A DNA stretch of 9,395 nucleotides from an uncultured Bifidobacterium sp. (lineage in GTDB: Bacteria; Actinomycetota; Actinomycetes; Actinomycetales; Bifidobacteriaceae): the NCBI RefSeq assembly GCF_959020145.1, contig NZ_CAUEQY010000039.1, positions 1 through 9,395 of the forward strand. The letters run 5' to 3'. The translations under genes were made by a program, and so were the position numbers. This document shows positions 1 to 5,435 of this stretch, piece by piece (position 1 is the first letter of the stretch; the number at the start of each line of letters is the position of its first letter). The notes beneath the pieces are model-generated. The model ran no database searches. It saw only the letters and a list, made by a program, of their open reading frames with translations, and had not been told where the DNA came from.

Positions 1-8
1 CGGACGTC

Positions 9-671
9 TTATTCGCGTATGGCCGTAAATCCGTTCGGAGTGAGCACGCCATCGACGGGAATATCGTGGTCTTCGTGCGGAACAGGCTTGTCCGTCGGCT
101 CCCACGGCCAGCAAACCGCCACCACCCGTGCACCGGCCGCACGATACTCGAGCGCGCGGTCATACCACCCTCCGCCACGTCCCAGACGGAATCCCTCTTG
201 GTCGACGGCAAGGGCGGGAACAATGATCAGACCGGCGTTTTTCAGCGCTTCAGGTCCGTTTGCGCTATTGCCCGGCTCTTGCGGGCGGTGCGTATTGATG
301 GACCCGTCGCTGTTGGTCTGGTCCTGCAGATCGTGAATGTCGCCAAGTTCGCTCCAGCCAATATCCATGCCGGATCCGAGCCGTGGCACCAGCACGTGGC
401 AATTCGAATCGAATAATGCCTGCAGCATCGGCATCATCGACATTTCGCTGCCCATGGACGCGAATGCGGCCACCGTGGTGAACGAATGAATGAGATTCGC
501 CTTCCGCGCCTGTTCGGCCAACTTATGGCCGGCTTCCAGTCGTTCCTCCTTACTGGTCTGTTTTCTTCGTGCGATTGCGTGTGCGCGCCATTGCTTTTTC
601 AGCTCACGTTGGTTCGCGGCTTCGTCACAGACGCTGTTTTCCATGACGTCGGCTTGCATGTTCGTGGTCAT
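9..671 (-). CDS. fthC: 5-formyltetrahydrofolate cyclo-ligase (5,10-methenyl-THF synthetase)
   Basis: Predicted cytosolic enzyme that converts 5-formyl-THF to 5,10-methenyl-THF with ATP, returning a stored folate to one-carbon metabolism. The product is about 220 aa, normal for the family. An N-terminal basic segment (KKQWRAHAIARRKQ) fits the family's start. The hallmark glycine-rich motif GRGGGWYD lies near residues 164-171, after a hydrophobic strand GLIIVPALAVD. A QEP segment before it matches the family's conserved Glu-Pro. The middle carries a polar insert rich in N, D, Q and S. I chose the ATG at 671 because the open frame runs on to 809, which would overlap rimJ and adds a stretch with no family resemblance; starts at residues 5 or 10 are also possible. 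No clear Shine-Dalgarno is visible. The gene is divergent from rimJ, as in other Actinobacteria where this gene sits beside galU, moeA and rimJ. Confidence 0.9.
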   Translation of the reverse strand: MTTNMQADVMENSVCDEAANQRELKKQWRAHAIARRKQTSKEERLEAGHKLAEQARKANLIHSFTTVAAFASMGSEMSMMPMLQALFDSNCHVLVPRLGSGMDIGWSELGDIHDLQDQTNSDGSINTHRPQEPGNSANGPEALKNAGLIIVPALAVDQEGFRLGRGGGWYDRALEYRAAGARVVAVCWPWEPTDKPVPHEDHDIPVDGVLTPNGFTAIRE

Positions 672-738
672 ACCGCATGTTGTACCACGGGATGGTTGCG
701 CGCAATCGGAAATGTTATGCGTATGGCAGAATGAGGGC

Positions 739-1389
739 GTGACGATTTTGCGATCTTTACGGGGCATGATGCGTTCGGATCCCAATGCCATTGATGTTCC
801 GCGGTTCATTCAGGCACATGGGCTTCACGTTCCCATAATCCTGCGTCCGCTGACTACTGACGACTGCGACGAATGGAACGAAGTCCGCTGGCGCAACGAC
901 GATTGGTTGAAGCCTTGGGAATCCGGGGATCCGGTGCATGGCGCGTCGATGTCGTTCAACGAGTGGGTGCGTGCGATGCGATGCAACGAGCGAAACGGCA
1001 CCGGAGTGGTGTTCGCCATCGAGCATCATGGGCGTATCGTCGGCCAGATTTCGTTAGGGGCCATCTGCTATGGCGCCATGCGTACCGGCGTGGTTGGCTA
1101 TTGGGTCGATGAGCGGTGTGCGGGGCGTGGATATGCGCCGATGGCTGTTACGCTATTGGCTGATTGGGCGATGTTCGACCCTTCCGGGCCGCAATTGCAT
1201 CGTGTGGAGATCGACTTGCTTCCCGAAAACGAACGTTCACGTAAGGTGGCACTCAAAGTGGGGGCATCCTATGAGGGGATGCGCAAGGCGTACATGTTCG
1301 TGAACGGGCAATGGCGTGACCATGAATCGTATGCGTTGCTGCCGGAGTACGCACCGAATGGCTTTACCGCACGGTTGATGGGCGAGTGA
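739..1389 (+). CDS. rimJ: RimJ/RimL-type GNAT N-acetyltransferase
   Basis: Predicted acetyl-CoA-dependent GNAT enzyme of the ribosomal-protein-alanine acetyltransferase type, about 216 aa. The N-terminal GNAT strand reads ILRPLTTDDCDEWNEVR, followed by W-rich LKPWES. The acetyl-CoA pyrophosphate-binding motif is visible at about residues 125-131 (ERCAGRG, the R/Q-x-x-G-x-G/A pattern) after GYWVDE. The late motif RVEIDLLPENERSRKVALKVGA is typical of RimJ. The true substrate is not shown by sequence; many actinobacterial rimJ-like genes have no proven ribosomal target. The start is uncertain: GTG 739 has no well-spaced Shine-Dalgarno, and ATG 766 or 769 would still keep the whole domain. The frame is open back to 490, but that part overlaps the divergent fthC and is not acetyltransferase-like. 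Its position before a GlpR-like membrane protein matches other Actinobacteria. Confidence 0.85.
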   Translation: MTILRSLRGMMRSDPNAIDVPRFIQAHGLHVPIILRPLTTDDCDEWNEVRWRNDDWLKPWESGDPVHGASMSFNEWVRAMRCNERNGTGVVFAIEHHGRIVGQISLGAICYGAMRTGVVGYWVDERCAGRGYAPMAVTLLADWAMFDPSGPQLHRVEIDLLPENERSRKVALKVGASYEGMRKAYMFVNGQWRDHESYALLPEYAPNGFTARLMGE

Positions 1390-1401
1390 GCCGTTGGCGA
1401 G

Positions 1402-1438
1402 GTTCGACACGCGCTTTCGCGCACATGTTCGACACGCG
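1402..1438. repeat. 12-bp direct repeat between rimJ and the membrane protein gene
   Basis: GTTCGACACGCG occurs at 1402-1413 and again, exactly, at 1427-1438. The copies start 25 bp apart, so they lie on nearly the same helix face. A short GC hairpin (CGGGG/CCCCG) follows at about 1437-1455. No T-run follows it, so this is not a convincing terminator. The copies could be binding sites for a regulator of the downstream gene, or chance duplication. Confidence 0.45.
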
Positions 1439-1473
1439 GGGGCGTGCACCCCGGAGAATGTCGGAATGTCACC

Positions 1474-1488
1474 TATTCTTATGAGTTA
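1474..1488 (+). promoter_or_regulatory. Putative -10 box of a leaderless promoter for the membrane protein gene
   Basis: TATTCT at 1474-1479 ends 8 bases before the ATG at 1488, and there is no Shine-Dalgarno upstream of that ATG. This spacing puts the transcription start at or next to the start codon, as in leaderless actinobacterial mRNAs. No good -35 is visible. Confidence 0.35.
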
Positions 1489-2687
1489 TGGGTTATGAAT
1501 CGTTAAGCACGGTTGTGGTGCTTGCGATTGTGATTATTCTCATGGTTTTCTGGCTGCCCAAACGGACGGTCAAAGGCATGAAGCGGGTAATCGAGCACCG
1601 AGAGGACCGCTTTTCGCCGTCGCTGCATCTGGTGGATGCCGACAGTGGAACGCGATTCTCCGATGAGACCGCCGCAAAGGCGAAAGGGGCAATAATGCAG
1701 TCCAACGAGACGCATGAGGGCAAGCTGACCGACGAAAGGATCGCGCATGTCCGTGCCCTTCGTCGTGCCGCGATCCGCAGAAGGCGGATTATTGTTGTCT
1801 CGATGCTGGTGATCACAATCGTCGTGTTGATGTGTGCGTTTGTGTTGCATTTCAGTCCGTTGTTTGCTTTGATTCCTGCGTCGCTGCTTGCTGGAGTGCT
1901 CGCTTTGGGGGTGAGGGCCGCCAAGCAGGCCGCAGCGTGGGAGCGGAAAGTCGCCAAGTATCGTTCCAAGATGAGGAAGCGTGCTGCGGCAGAGCGCAAG
2001 CGCGCCCAGGAAGAGCAGGCGGAGCGCGCTCGTTTGCGGGAGCAGGAGCTTGCGGAAATTCGCAGGATCGCCGAATCTCAGGTGCCGACCGATGTTATGC
2101 CGGAAGGTGAGATCCGTCAGGCGATCGATCGCGGCAAGGCCGACCGTGATGTTGTTGTAAGCAAACGCAAGGGGGAAACCGAAGCGAAATCCGCTGCGGA
2201 ACCGAACGTTGTGGATGCGCAAGTCGTGCCGGATAAGAAGAACGGTCTGTCCATCCACGATGAGCGTGATGAAATCGCCAAAACTGAGGGTGTGGATGCA
2301 TGCGATGCGGATTCGTCCGCCGTGGCCGGCGCGTCGCAGGATCTGATTTCGTTCTCGTTGGGATCGCCACGCAACGGTAACGATATCGCGCCAGCCGCTC
2401 CGGAAAGCATGGAAATCAAGTCCACTCGTCAGGTCGCCAAGGCCGTGCCTCCGACTGCGAGTACGGTTTCCGACAATGTCGAGCCGTTGATTGTGCCGAC
2501 CGACGCGATCAGCAGCATGGATTCCGACGAGGCCGCAGCCCGTGTGGAGGCTGGTGTGCATCTGCAGGACGTGGATACCGTGGGATTCCACGACTCCGAG
2601 GTCAGCGCCGACGTTGAGGCTCCCAGCGTCACCTCCGATTCCCTGGGCGTGGGTTTGGCGTCCATCATGGCCCGTCGCGGGGCGTGA
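1488..2687 (+). CDS. Three-helix membrane protein with coiled coil and disordered tail, GlpR-like (Rv0996 type)
   Basis: A 399-aa protein. What is seen: a hydrophobic helix at about residues 7-24 followed by basic PKRTVKGMKR; a soluble segment 25-100 ending in RRRR; a helical hairpin at about 101-120 and 124-142; a highly charged Arg/Glu/Ala coiled coil at about 146-197; then a long acidic, low-complexity tail to the C terminus, which ends LGVGLASIMARRGA. Positive-inside considerations place 25-100 and 143-399 in the cytoplasm. Gene order (fthC, rimJ, this gene) and this layout match the actinobacterial membrane protein next to rimJ, Rv0996 in M. tuberculosis and GlpR in C. glutamicum, where GlpR is the membrane receptor of the gephyrin-like division protein Glp (MoeA family). 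That family assignment is my inference from order and topology, not from an alignment. A role in division or envelope growth is plausible but unproven here. The ATG at 1488 has no Shine-Dalgarno and may be leaderless. Confidence 0.65.
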   Translation: MGYESLSTVVVLAIVIILMVFWLPKRTVKGMKRVIEHREDRFSPSLHLVDADSGTRFSDETAAKAKGAIMQSNETHEGKLTDERIAHVRALRRAAIRRRRIIVVSMLVITIVVLMCAFVLHFSPLFALIPASLLAGVLALGVRAAKQAAAWERKVAKYRSKMRKRAAAERKRAQEEQAERARLREQELAEIRRIAESQVPTDVMPEGEIRQAIDRGKADRDVVVSKRKGETEAKSAAEPNVVDAQVVPDKKNGLSIHDERDEIAKTEGVDACDADSSAVAGASQDLISFSLGSPRNGNDIAPAAPESMEIKSTRQVAKAVPPTASTVSDNVEPLIVPTDAISSMDSDEAAARVEAGVHLQDVDTVGFHDSEVSADVEAPSVTSDSLGVGLASIMARRGA

Positions 2688-2701
2688 CGGAGGGAAAGCG
2701 A

Positions 2702-2728
2702 ACGCACGAAACGCACGAAACATACGAA
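2702..2728. repeat. Three 9-bp tandem repeats upstream of a terminator
   Basis: ACGCACGAA at 2702-2710 and 2711-2719, followed by the variant ACATACGAA at 2720-2728. They lie between the membrane protein stop and its terminator. They are probably slipped-strand duplication, and no function is evident. Confidence 0.5.
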
Positions 2729-2745
2729 CAAGCGTAAAGAACATC

Positions 2746-2775
2746 AGCCTGAAACCGCATGGTTTCAGGCTTTTT
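2746..2775 (+). terminator. Intrinsic terminator after the membrane protein gene
   Basis: A perfect 11-bp stem, AGCCTGAAACC (2746-2756) with GGTTTCAGGCT (2761-2771), tetraloop GCAT, ending in a run of T at 2771-2775. It separates the rimJ-side unit from groES. Confidence 0.92.
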
Positions 2776-2795
2776 CGTATATTTTGCTCTCAGCG

Positions 2796-2822
2796 TTAGC
2801 ACTCGAGTTGGCAGAGTGCTAA
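2796..2822. promoter_or_regulatory. CIRCE operator (HrcA binding site) for groES
   Basis: TTAGCACTC at 2796-2804 and GAGTGCTAA at 2814-2822 with a 9-base spacer: a perfect match to the CIRCE consensus (TTAGCACTC-N9-GAGTGCTAA). CIRCE is bound by the repressor HrcA, which releases chaperone genes on heat stress. It overlaps the predicted promoter, so HrcA would block RNA polymerase directly. Confidence 0.97.
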
Positions 2823-2837
2823 TAATCGCGCTAGGAT
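2808..2837 (+). promoter_or_regulatory. groES promoter overlapping CIRCE
   Basis: TTGGCA (2808-2813, -35) lies inside the CIRCE spacer. TAGGAT (2832-2837, -10) follows after 18 bp. The transcription start would be near 2843-2845, leaving a leader of about 100 nt before the GTG of groES. The call rests on the match to sigma-70 boxes and on overlap with the operator. Confidence 0.6.
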
Positions 2838-2914
2838 ATGTTTCAGCGCGAAAGGACGACGCCGTAAGTGATCGTCAGCCTCTTGCTAGCGGGTCCCGGC
2901 GCGGTAAGTATCGA

Positions 2915-2934
2915 TTTCTCTTTAGAAAGAGGAG
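2915..2934 (+). promoter_or_regulatory. Hairpin that sequesters the groES Shine-Dalgarno (candidate RNA thermometer)
   Basis: TTTCTCTT (2915-2922) can pair with AAGAGGAG (2927-2934) around the loop TAGA: 8 pairs, two of them G-U. The paired 3' strand covers most of the strong Shine-Dalgarno GAGGAGG (2929-2935) that serves the GTG at 2942. A short, imperfect, U-rich helix over the Shine-Dalgarno of a heat-shock gene resembles fourU-type thermometers. The pairing is seen; the regulatory role is inference, since a purine-rich Shine-Dalgarno often finds some pyrimidine partner. Confidence 0.4.
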
Positions 2935-2941
2935 GTCCACA

Positions 2942-3235
2942 GTGTCGATCTCACTCACACCGTTGGAAGACAAGATCATCGTCAAGCAGGCGGAAGCCGA
3001 GACCCAGACCGCTTCCGGTCTGTTCATTCCGGACAATGCCAAGGAGAAGCCGCAGCAGGGTGAAGTCCTGGCTGTCGGTCCGGGCCGTCGCAACGACGCC
3101 GGCGAGCGCATTCCGGTCGACGTCAAGGTCGGCGACAAGGTGCTGTACTCCAAGTATGGCGGCACCGAGGTGCACTATCAGGGTGAGGATTACCTGATCG
3201 TCTCCGCCCGCGATATTCTGGCCATTCTCGGCTGA
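2942..3235 (+). CDS. groES: Co-chaperonin GroES (Hsp10)
   Basis: 97-aa heptameric lid of the GroEL chaperonin, cytosolic. The start is GTG 2942, chosen because it gives the family length and N terminus ([14 protein letters not shown]) and lies 6 bases after the very strong GAGGAGGT. The frame is open back to 2759, but that part overlaps the promoter and CIRCE. Visible features are the mobile loop that contacts GroEL ([20 protein letters not shown], about residues 20-39), the strand [10 protein letters not shown], the segment [12 protein letters not shown] and the C-terminal [14 protein letters not shown]. There is no groEL downstream: a terminator and then tRNAs follow. A separate groES is known for bifidobacteria. 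Transcription is likely controlled by HrcA through CIRCE, and translation possibly by the leader hairpin. Confidence 0.98.
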
Positions 3236-3255
3236 GCGTAGCGCGTAGCTGTTTG

Positions 3256-3310
3256 AAGACCCCGTCAGCGAACGATTGGTGAACAATCGTTGCGTTGGCG
3301 GGGTCTTGTT
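3256..3310 (+). terminator. Large hairpin terminator after groES
   Basis: Left arm 3256-3278 (AAGACCCCGTCAGCG then AACGATTG) pairs with 3284-3307 through about 23 pairs with two G-T wobbles and one bulged C; the loop is GTGAA. The T-rich tail is weak (CTTGTTG). It ends the groES transcript and could slow polymerase in either direction. Confidence 0.8.
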
Positions 3311-3512
3311 GATTTCAAGCACTTGGGGTTCCTGCAATAGGCCGTGCGCGGCCGATGTATGCTGTGTTCATTGGCGTTGGCGTGCTGGTGTTGGCGTCGC
3401 TGTTCAGATGGTCTGCAGGGAAGGTTCGGAAGAAATACTCGTGTTTTTTCTTTTTGGAATTTTTTTCGGGAGGATTTGCTCTGATTGACACCGACATGTG
3501 GCTGATAGTGAG

Positions 3513-3540
3513 AAATCGTTGGAATTTCAACGATTTTGAG
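3513..3540. repeat. Hairpin upstream of the tRNA promoter
   Basis: Perfect 9-bp inverted repeat AAATCGTTG/CAACGATTT with a 6-base loop, followed by a short T-run. It resembles a weak terminator, but no gene on either side clearly needs one. It shares the AATCGTT core with the groES terminator arm. Confidence 0.5.
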
Positions 3541-3568
3541 ACTTTTTGGCTTCCGCGACACGCCGTAT

Positions 3569-3598
3569 TTGCGTTAATCGCATGATCTGTGGCATACT
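3569..3598 (+). promoter_or_regulatory. Promoter of the tRNA-Tyr/Thr/Met-rpmG unit
   Basis: TTGCGT (3569-3574) and CATACT (3593-3598) are 18 bp apart. The start would fall near 3605, giving a leader of about 34 nt before tRNA-Tyr, a normal distance for a stable-RNA operon. Matches to consensus are 4 of 6 and 5 of 6. Confidence 0.6.
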
Positions 3599-3638
3599 AA
3601 ACGGGTTGCCGGTTGGGGTTCAACCAAACAGGCAGCAC

Positions 3639-3720
3639 GGCGGATTTCCCAAGCGGTCAAAGGGAACTGACTGTAAATCAGTCGCCTCGTGCTTCAGTGG
3701 TTCGAATCCACTATCCGCCA
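3639..3720 (+). tRNA. tRNA-Tyr (GTA anticodon)
   Basis: 82-nt class II tRNA. The acceptor stem is GGCGGAT (3639-3645) with ATCCGCC (3713-3719), discriminator A3720. The anticodon stem is ACTGA/TCAGT with loop CTGTAAA, anticodon GTA at 3673-3675. A 13-nt variable arm (3683-3695) is as expected for bacterial tRNA-Tyr. The T-arm is AGTGG-TTCGAAT-CCACT. CCA is not encoded, so it must be added after transcription. One base separates it from tRNA-Thr. Confidence 0.97.
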
Positions 3721-3721
3721 C

Positions 3722-3793
<72 letters not shown>

Positions 3794-3798
3794 CTCAT

Positions 3799-3872
3799 GG
3801 CGGGATAGCTCAGCTGGCTAGAGCGTACGACTCATAATCGTAAGGTCAAGAGTTCGAGTCTCTTTCTCGCTA
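3799..3872 (+). tRNA. tRNA-Met (CAT anticodon, elongator type)
   Basis: 74-nt tRNA. The acceptor stem is GGCGGGA (3799-3805) with TCTCGCT (3865-3871), including a G1-U72 wobble as in other actinobacterial elongator tRNA-Met; discriminator A3872. The anticodon stem is TACGA/TCGTA with loop CTCATAA, anticodon CAT at 3833-3835. The T-arm is AAGAG-TTCGAGT-CTCTT. The initiator hallmark of three G-C pairs in the anticodon stem is absent. A tRNA-Ile with lysidine is unlikely given the acceptor stem and the rpmG context, but cannot be excluded. CCA is not encoded. Confidence 0.93.
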
Positions 3873-3923
3873 CAAAGGCCGACGGAATGTCGGTATAGCA
3901 ACGAACCACAAGAGGTGAACTAA

Positions 3924-4094
3924 ATGGCAAGCAAGAGCGCCGACATTCGTCCGGGCATCACGCTGGCATGCACCGAGTGCAAGGAGCGTAACTACATCAC
4001 GACGAAGAACCGCCGTAACACGCCGGATCGTCTTGAGCTCAAGAAGTTCTGCTCCCGCTGCGGCAAGCAGACCGTGCATCGCGAGACCCGCTGA
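3924..4094 (+). CDS. rpmG: 50S ribosomal protein L33 (bL33), zinc-ribbon form
   Basis: 56-aa ribosomal protein of the large subunit, starting [20 protein letters not shown] and ending QTVHRETR. Two CxxC pairs (CTEC at about residues 14-17 and CSRC near 43-46) form a zinc ribbon, so this is the zinc-binding (C+) paralogue and not the cysteine-free type made under zinc shortage. The start ATG 3924 has the Shine-Dalgarno AGAGGTGA at 3911-3918. The gene lies 51 bases after tRNA-Met with no terminator between; a small hairpin CCGAC-GGAAT-GTCGG (3879-3893) sits in the gap. It is therefore probably transcribed with the tRNAs and released by processing. Confidence 0.97.
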
Positions 4095-4113
4095 GCGAGT
4101 TCAAAGCTTTATG

Positions 4114-4141
4114 AAACCCGACCAATATGGTCGGGTTTTTT
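4114..4141 (+). terminator. Intrinsic terminator after rpmG
   Basis: Perfect 10-bp stem AAACCCGACC (4114-4123) with GGTCGGGTTT (4129-4138), loop AATAT, and a T-run to 4141. It ends the tRNA-rpmG unit. Confidence 0.92.
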
Positions 4142-4160
4142 GTTTTCTTTCAACCTTTTC

Positions 4161-4206
4161 TTGACACCTTTCCAACTGCCTTCCCCGCACGCTAAGCTAA
4201 GCATCA
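4161..4206 (+). promoter_or_regulatory. Putative leaderless promoter of murB
   Basis: TAAGCT at 4193-4198 fits the TANNNT -10 pattern and ends 7 bases before ATG 4206, so transcription could start on the A of the start codon. A perfect TTGACA lies at 4161-4166 but is 26 bp from that -10, too far for a classical pair. No Shine-Dalgarno precedes ATG 4206. Confidence 0.4.
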
Positions 4207-5405
4207 TGACCAATTTCGCAGATCTCACGACCATCGCCGTAGGTGGGCCAATCGCATCCTTTATCGAACCGACCTCGCGTGTCGGCGTTATCGAAGCCGT
4301 CGAGGATGCCGACGCCAAAGGATTGCCGCTGTGCGTGATCGGCGGCGGATCCAATATGCTCGTGGCCGACACGCCGTTCGATGGTGTCGTGGTGCGTGAC
4401 GCGCGACACGCCGTAAGCGTGCTTGATGAGGCGGCTCCCGTCGAAAACGGCGAAACAATCGTGCATGTCAACGCCGAAGCGGGTTGCAATTGGGATGATT
4501 TCGTCGACTACTGCGTCAACCTCGGCTTGGAGGGCGTGGAAGGACTCTCCGGCATTCCAGGCACTGTCGGCGCGTCGGTCGTGCAGAATATCGGCGCATA
4601 CGGCCAGGAAGTCGCATCCAGCGTCGAAAGCGTGGAGGTCTGGGATCGCAAAAACAAGCAGACCAAGGAGCTCACCAATCAGGAACTTCATTTCGGCTAT
4701 CGCATGAGCGCGCTCAAAGCGAGCATGTACAGCGCTCCGGCAACGCCTGCGGCCGACTTCTTCCCGACACCGCGCTACGTGGTGTTGTCCGTTACTTTCG
4801 CGCTGCATCACAGCGAAACCGGCGTAGTTGGCTACGGCCAGCTCGCCAAAGCATTGGGCGTGGAAGTGGGCGACCGTATGGCGACCGCGGATATTCGCAA
4901 CGCCGTGTTGAAAGTACGCGCCTCCAAAGGCATGCTTGAAGATTCCCATCGATATCTGACCGAAGCCATGCGAGGCACCAAAAAGAGCGAACTGGTCGCC
5001 ATCGCGCATGACGCACAGCGCACGCAGACAGGCAACGATGAACCCGACTACAATCGCCACAGCTGCGGCAGCTTCTTCATGAATCCGATTCTCACCAAAG
5101 AACAAGCGGCAAAGCTTCCCGAAGACGCGCCACGATTCGACGCGACCTTGCCGGATGGCACGCCGGGCGTCAAAACATCCGCGGCATGGCTTATCGATCA
5201 TGCGGGATTCCATAAGGGCTACAAAACCAGCGGAAATGCCGCAGCGGGGCTTTCGACCATGCATACGCTGGCATTGACCAACCGCGGCGGAGCCACAGCT
5301 GCAGATATCGCGGAACTTGCCAAAACCGTGCAGGATGGCGTTGAACGGGCATTCGGCATTCGTCTCGTTCCCGAACCGGTCGTCATCGGCATGAGCCTTA
5401 AGTAA
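4206..5405 (+). CDS. murB: UDP-N-acetylenolpyruvoylglucosamine reductase (MurB)
   Basis: 399-aa cytosolic FAD enzyme that reduces UDP-GlcNAc-enolpyruvate to UDP-MurNAc with NADPH, the second committed step of peptidoglycan precursor synthesis. The N terminus is NFADLTTIAVGGP. The FAD-binding loop is IGGGSNMLVAD (GGGSN at 46-50). The segment GLSGIPGTVGASVVQNIGAYG follows, then GYRMSALK with Tyr165-Arg166, and SCGSFFMNP with the proton-donor serine near residue 289. AAWLIDHAGFHKGYK follows, and the C-terminal PEPVVIG carries the catalytic Glu near residue 390. These are type I MurB features; at 399 aa it is longer than E. coli MurB, like other actinobacterial forms. An upstream in-frame ATG at 4140 lies in the rpmG terminator tail and is rejected. 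Position after rpmG is typical of Actinobacteria. A permease follows after 30 bases, probably in the same transcript. Confidence 0.97.
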   Translation: MTNFADLTTIAVGGPIASFIEPTSRVGVIEAVEDADAKGLPLCVIGGGSNMLVADTPFDGVVVRDARHAVSVLDEAAPVENGETIVHVNAEAGCNWDDFVDYCVNLGLEGVEGLSGIPGTVGASVVQNIGAYGQEVASSVESVEVWDRKNKQTKELTNQELHFGYRMSALKASMYSAPATPAADFFPTPRYVVLSVTFALHHSETGVVGYGQLAKALGVEVGDRMATADIRNAVLKVRASKGMLEDSHRYLTEAMRGTKKSELVAIAHDAQRTQTGNDEPDYNRHSCGSFFMNPILTKEQAAKLPEDAPRFDATLPDGTPGVKTSAAWLIDHAGFHKGYKTSGNAAAGLSTMHTLALTNRGGATAADIAELAKTVQDGVERAFGIRLVPEPVVIGMSLK

Positions 5406-5435
5406 ACGTAAGAACGAAGGGAGAAGGGAAACGCA

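Larger units (their letters stand above)
3311..3638. other. Gene-free stretch between groES and the tRNA cluster
   Basis: I see no convincing gene here. It contains T-rich runs around 3443-3466 and a 9-bp stem AAATCGTTG/CAACGATTT (3513-3521 with 3528-3536, loop GAATTT) followed by TTTT and TTTTT. It ends in the tRNA promoter. An open frame from 3355 with a hydrophobic start (MYAVFIGVGVLVLASLF) runs through the hairpin and the promoter, so I do not call it as a gene. Confidence 0.6.

Noticed and set aside
1503..2744. 413-aa open frame antisense to the membrane protein gene
   Set aside because: Composition (His/Arg/Gly-rich, no domain) is that of a GC-rich antisense shadow, and it runs through the terminator hairpin; the plus frame has clear helices and a coiled coil.
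3485..3516. Consensus TTGACA as a promoter
   Set aside because: No -10 box at a workable spacing; GATAGT is only 13 bp away.
3355..3585. Possible 76-aa small membrane protein
   Set aside because: The hydrophobic start is suggestive, but it has no good ribosome site, crosses T-runs and a hairpin, and ends inside the tRNA promoter.
4197..5264. 355-aa open frame antisense to murB
   Set aside because: It lies entirely within the well-supported murB and shows no recognisable motif.
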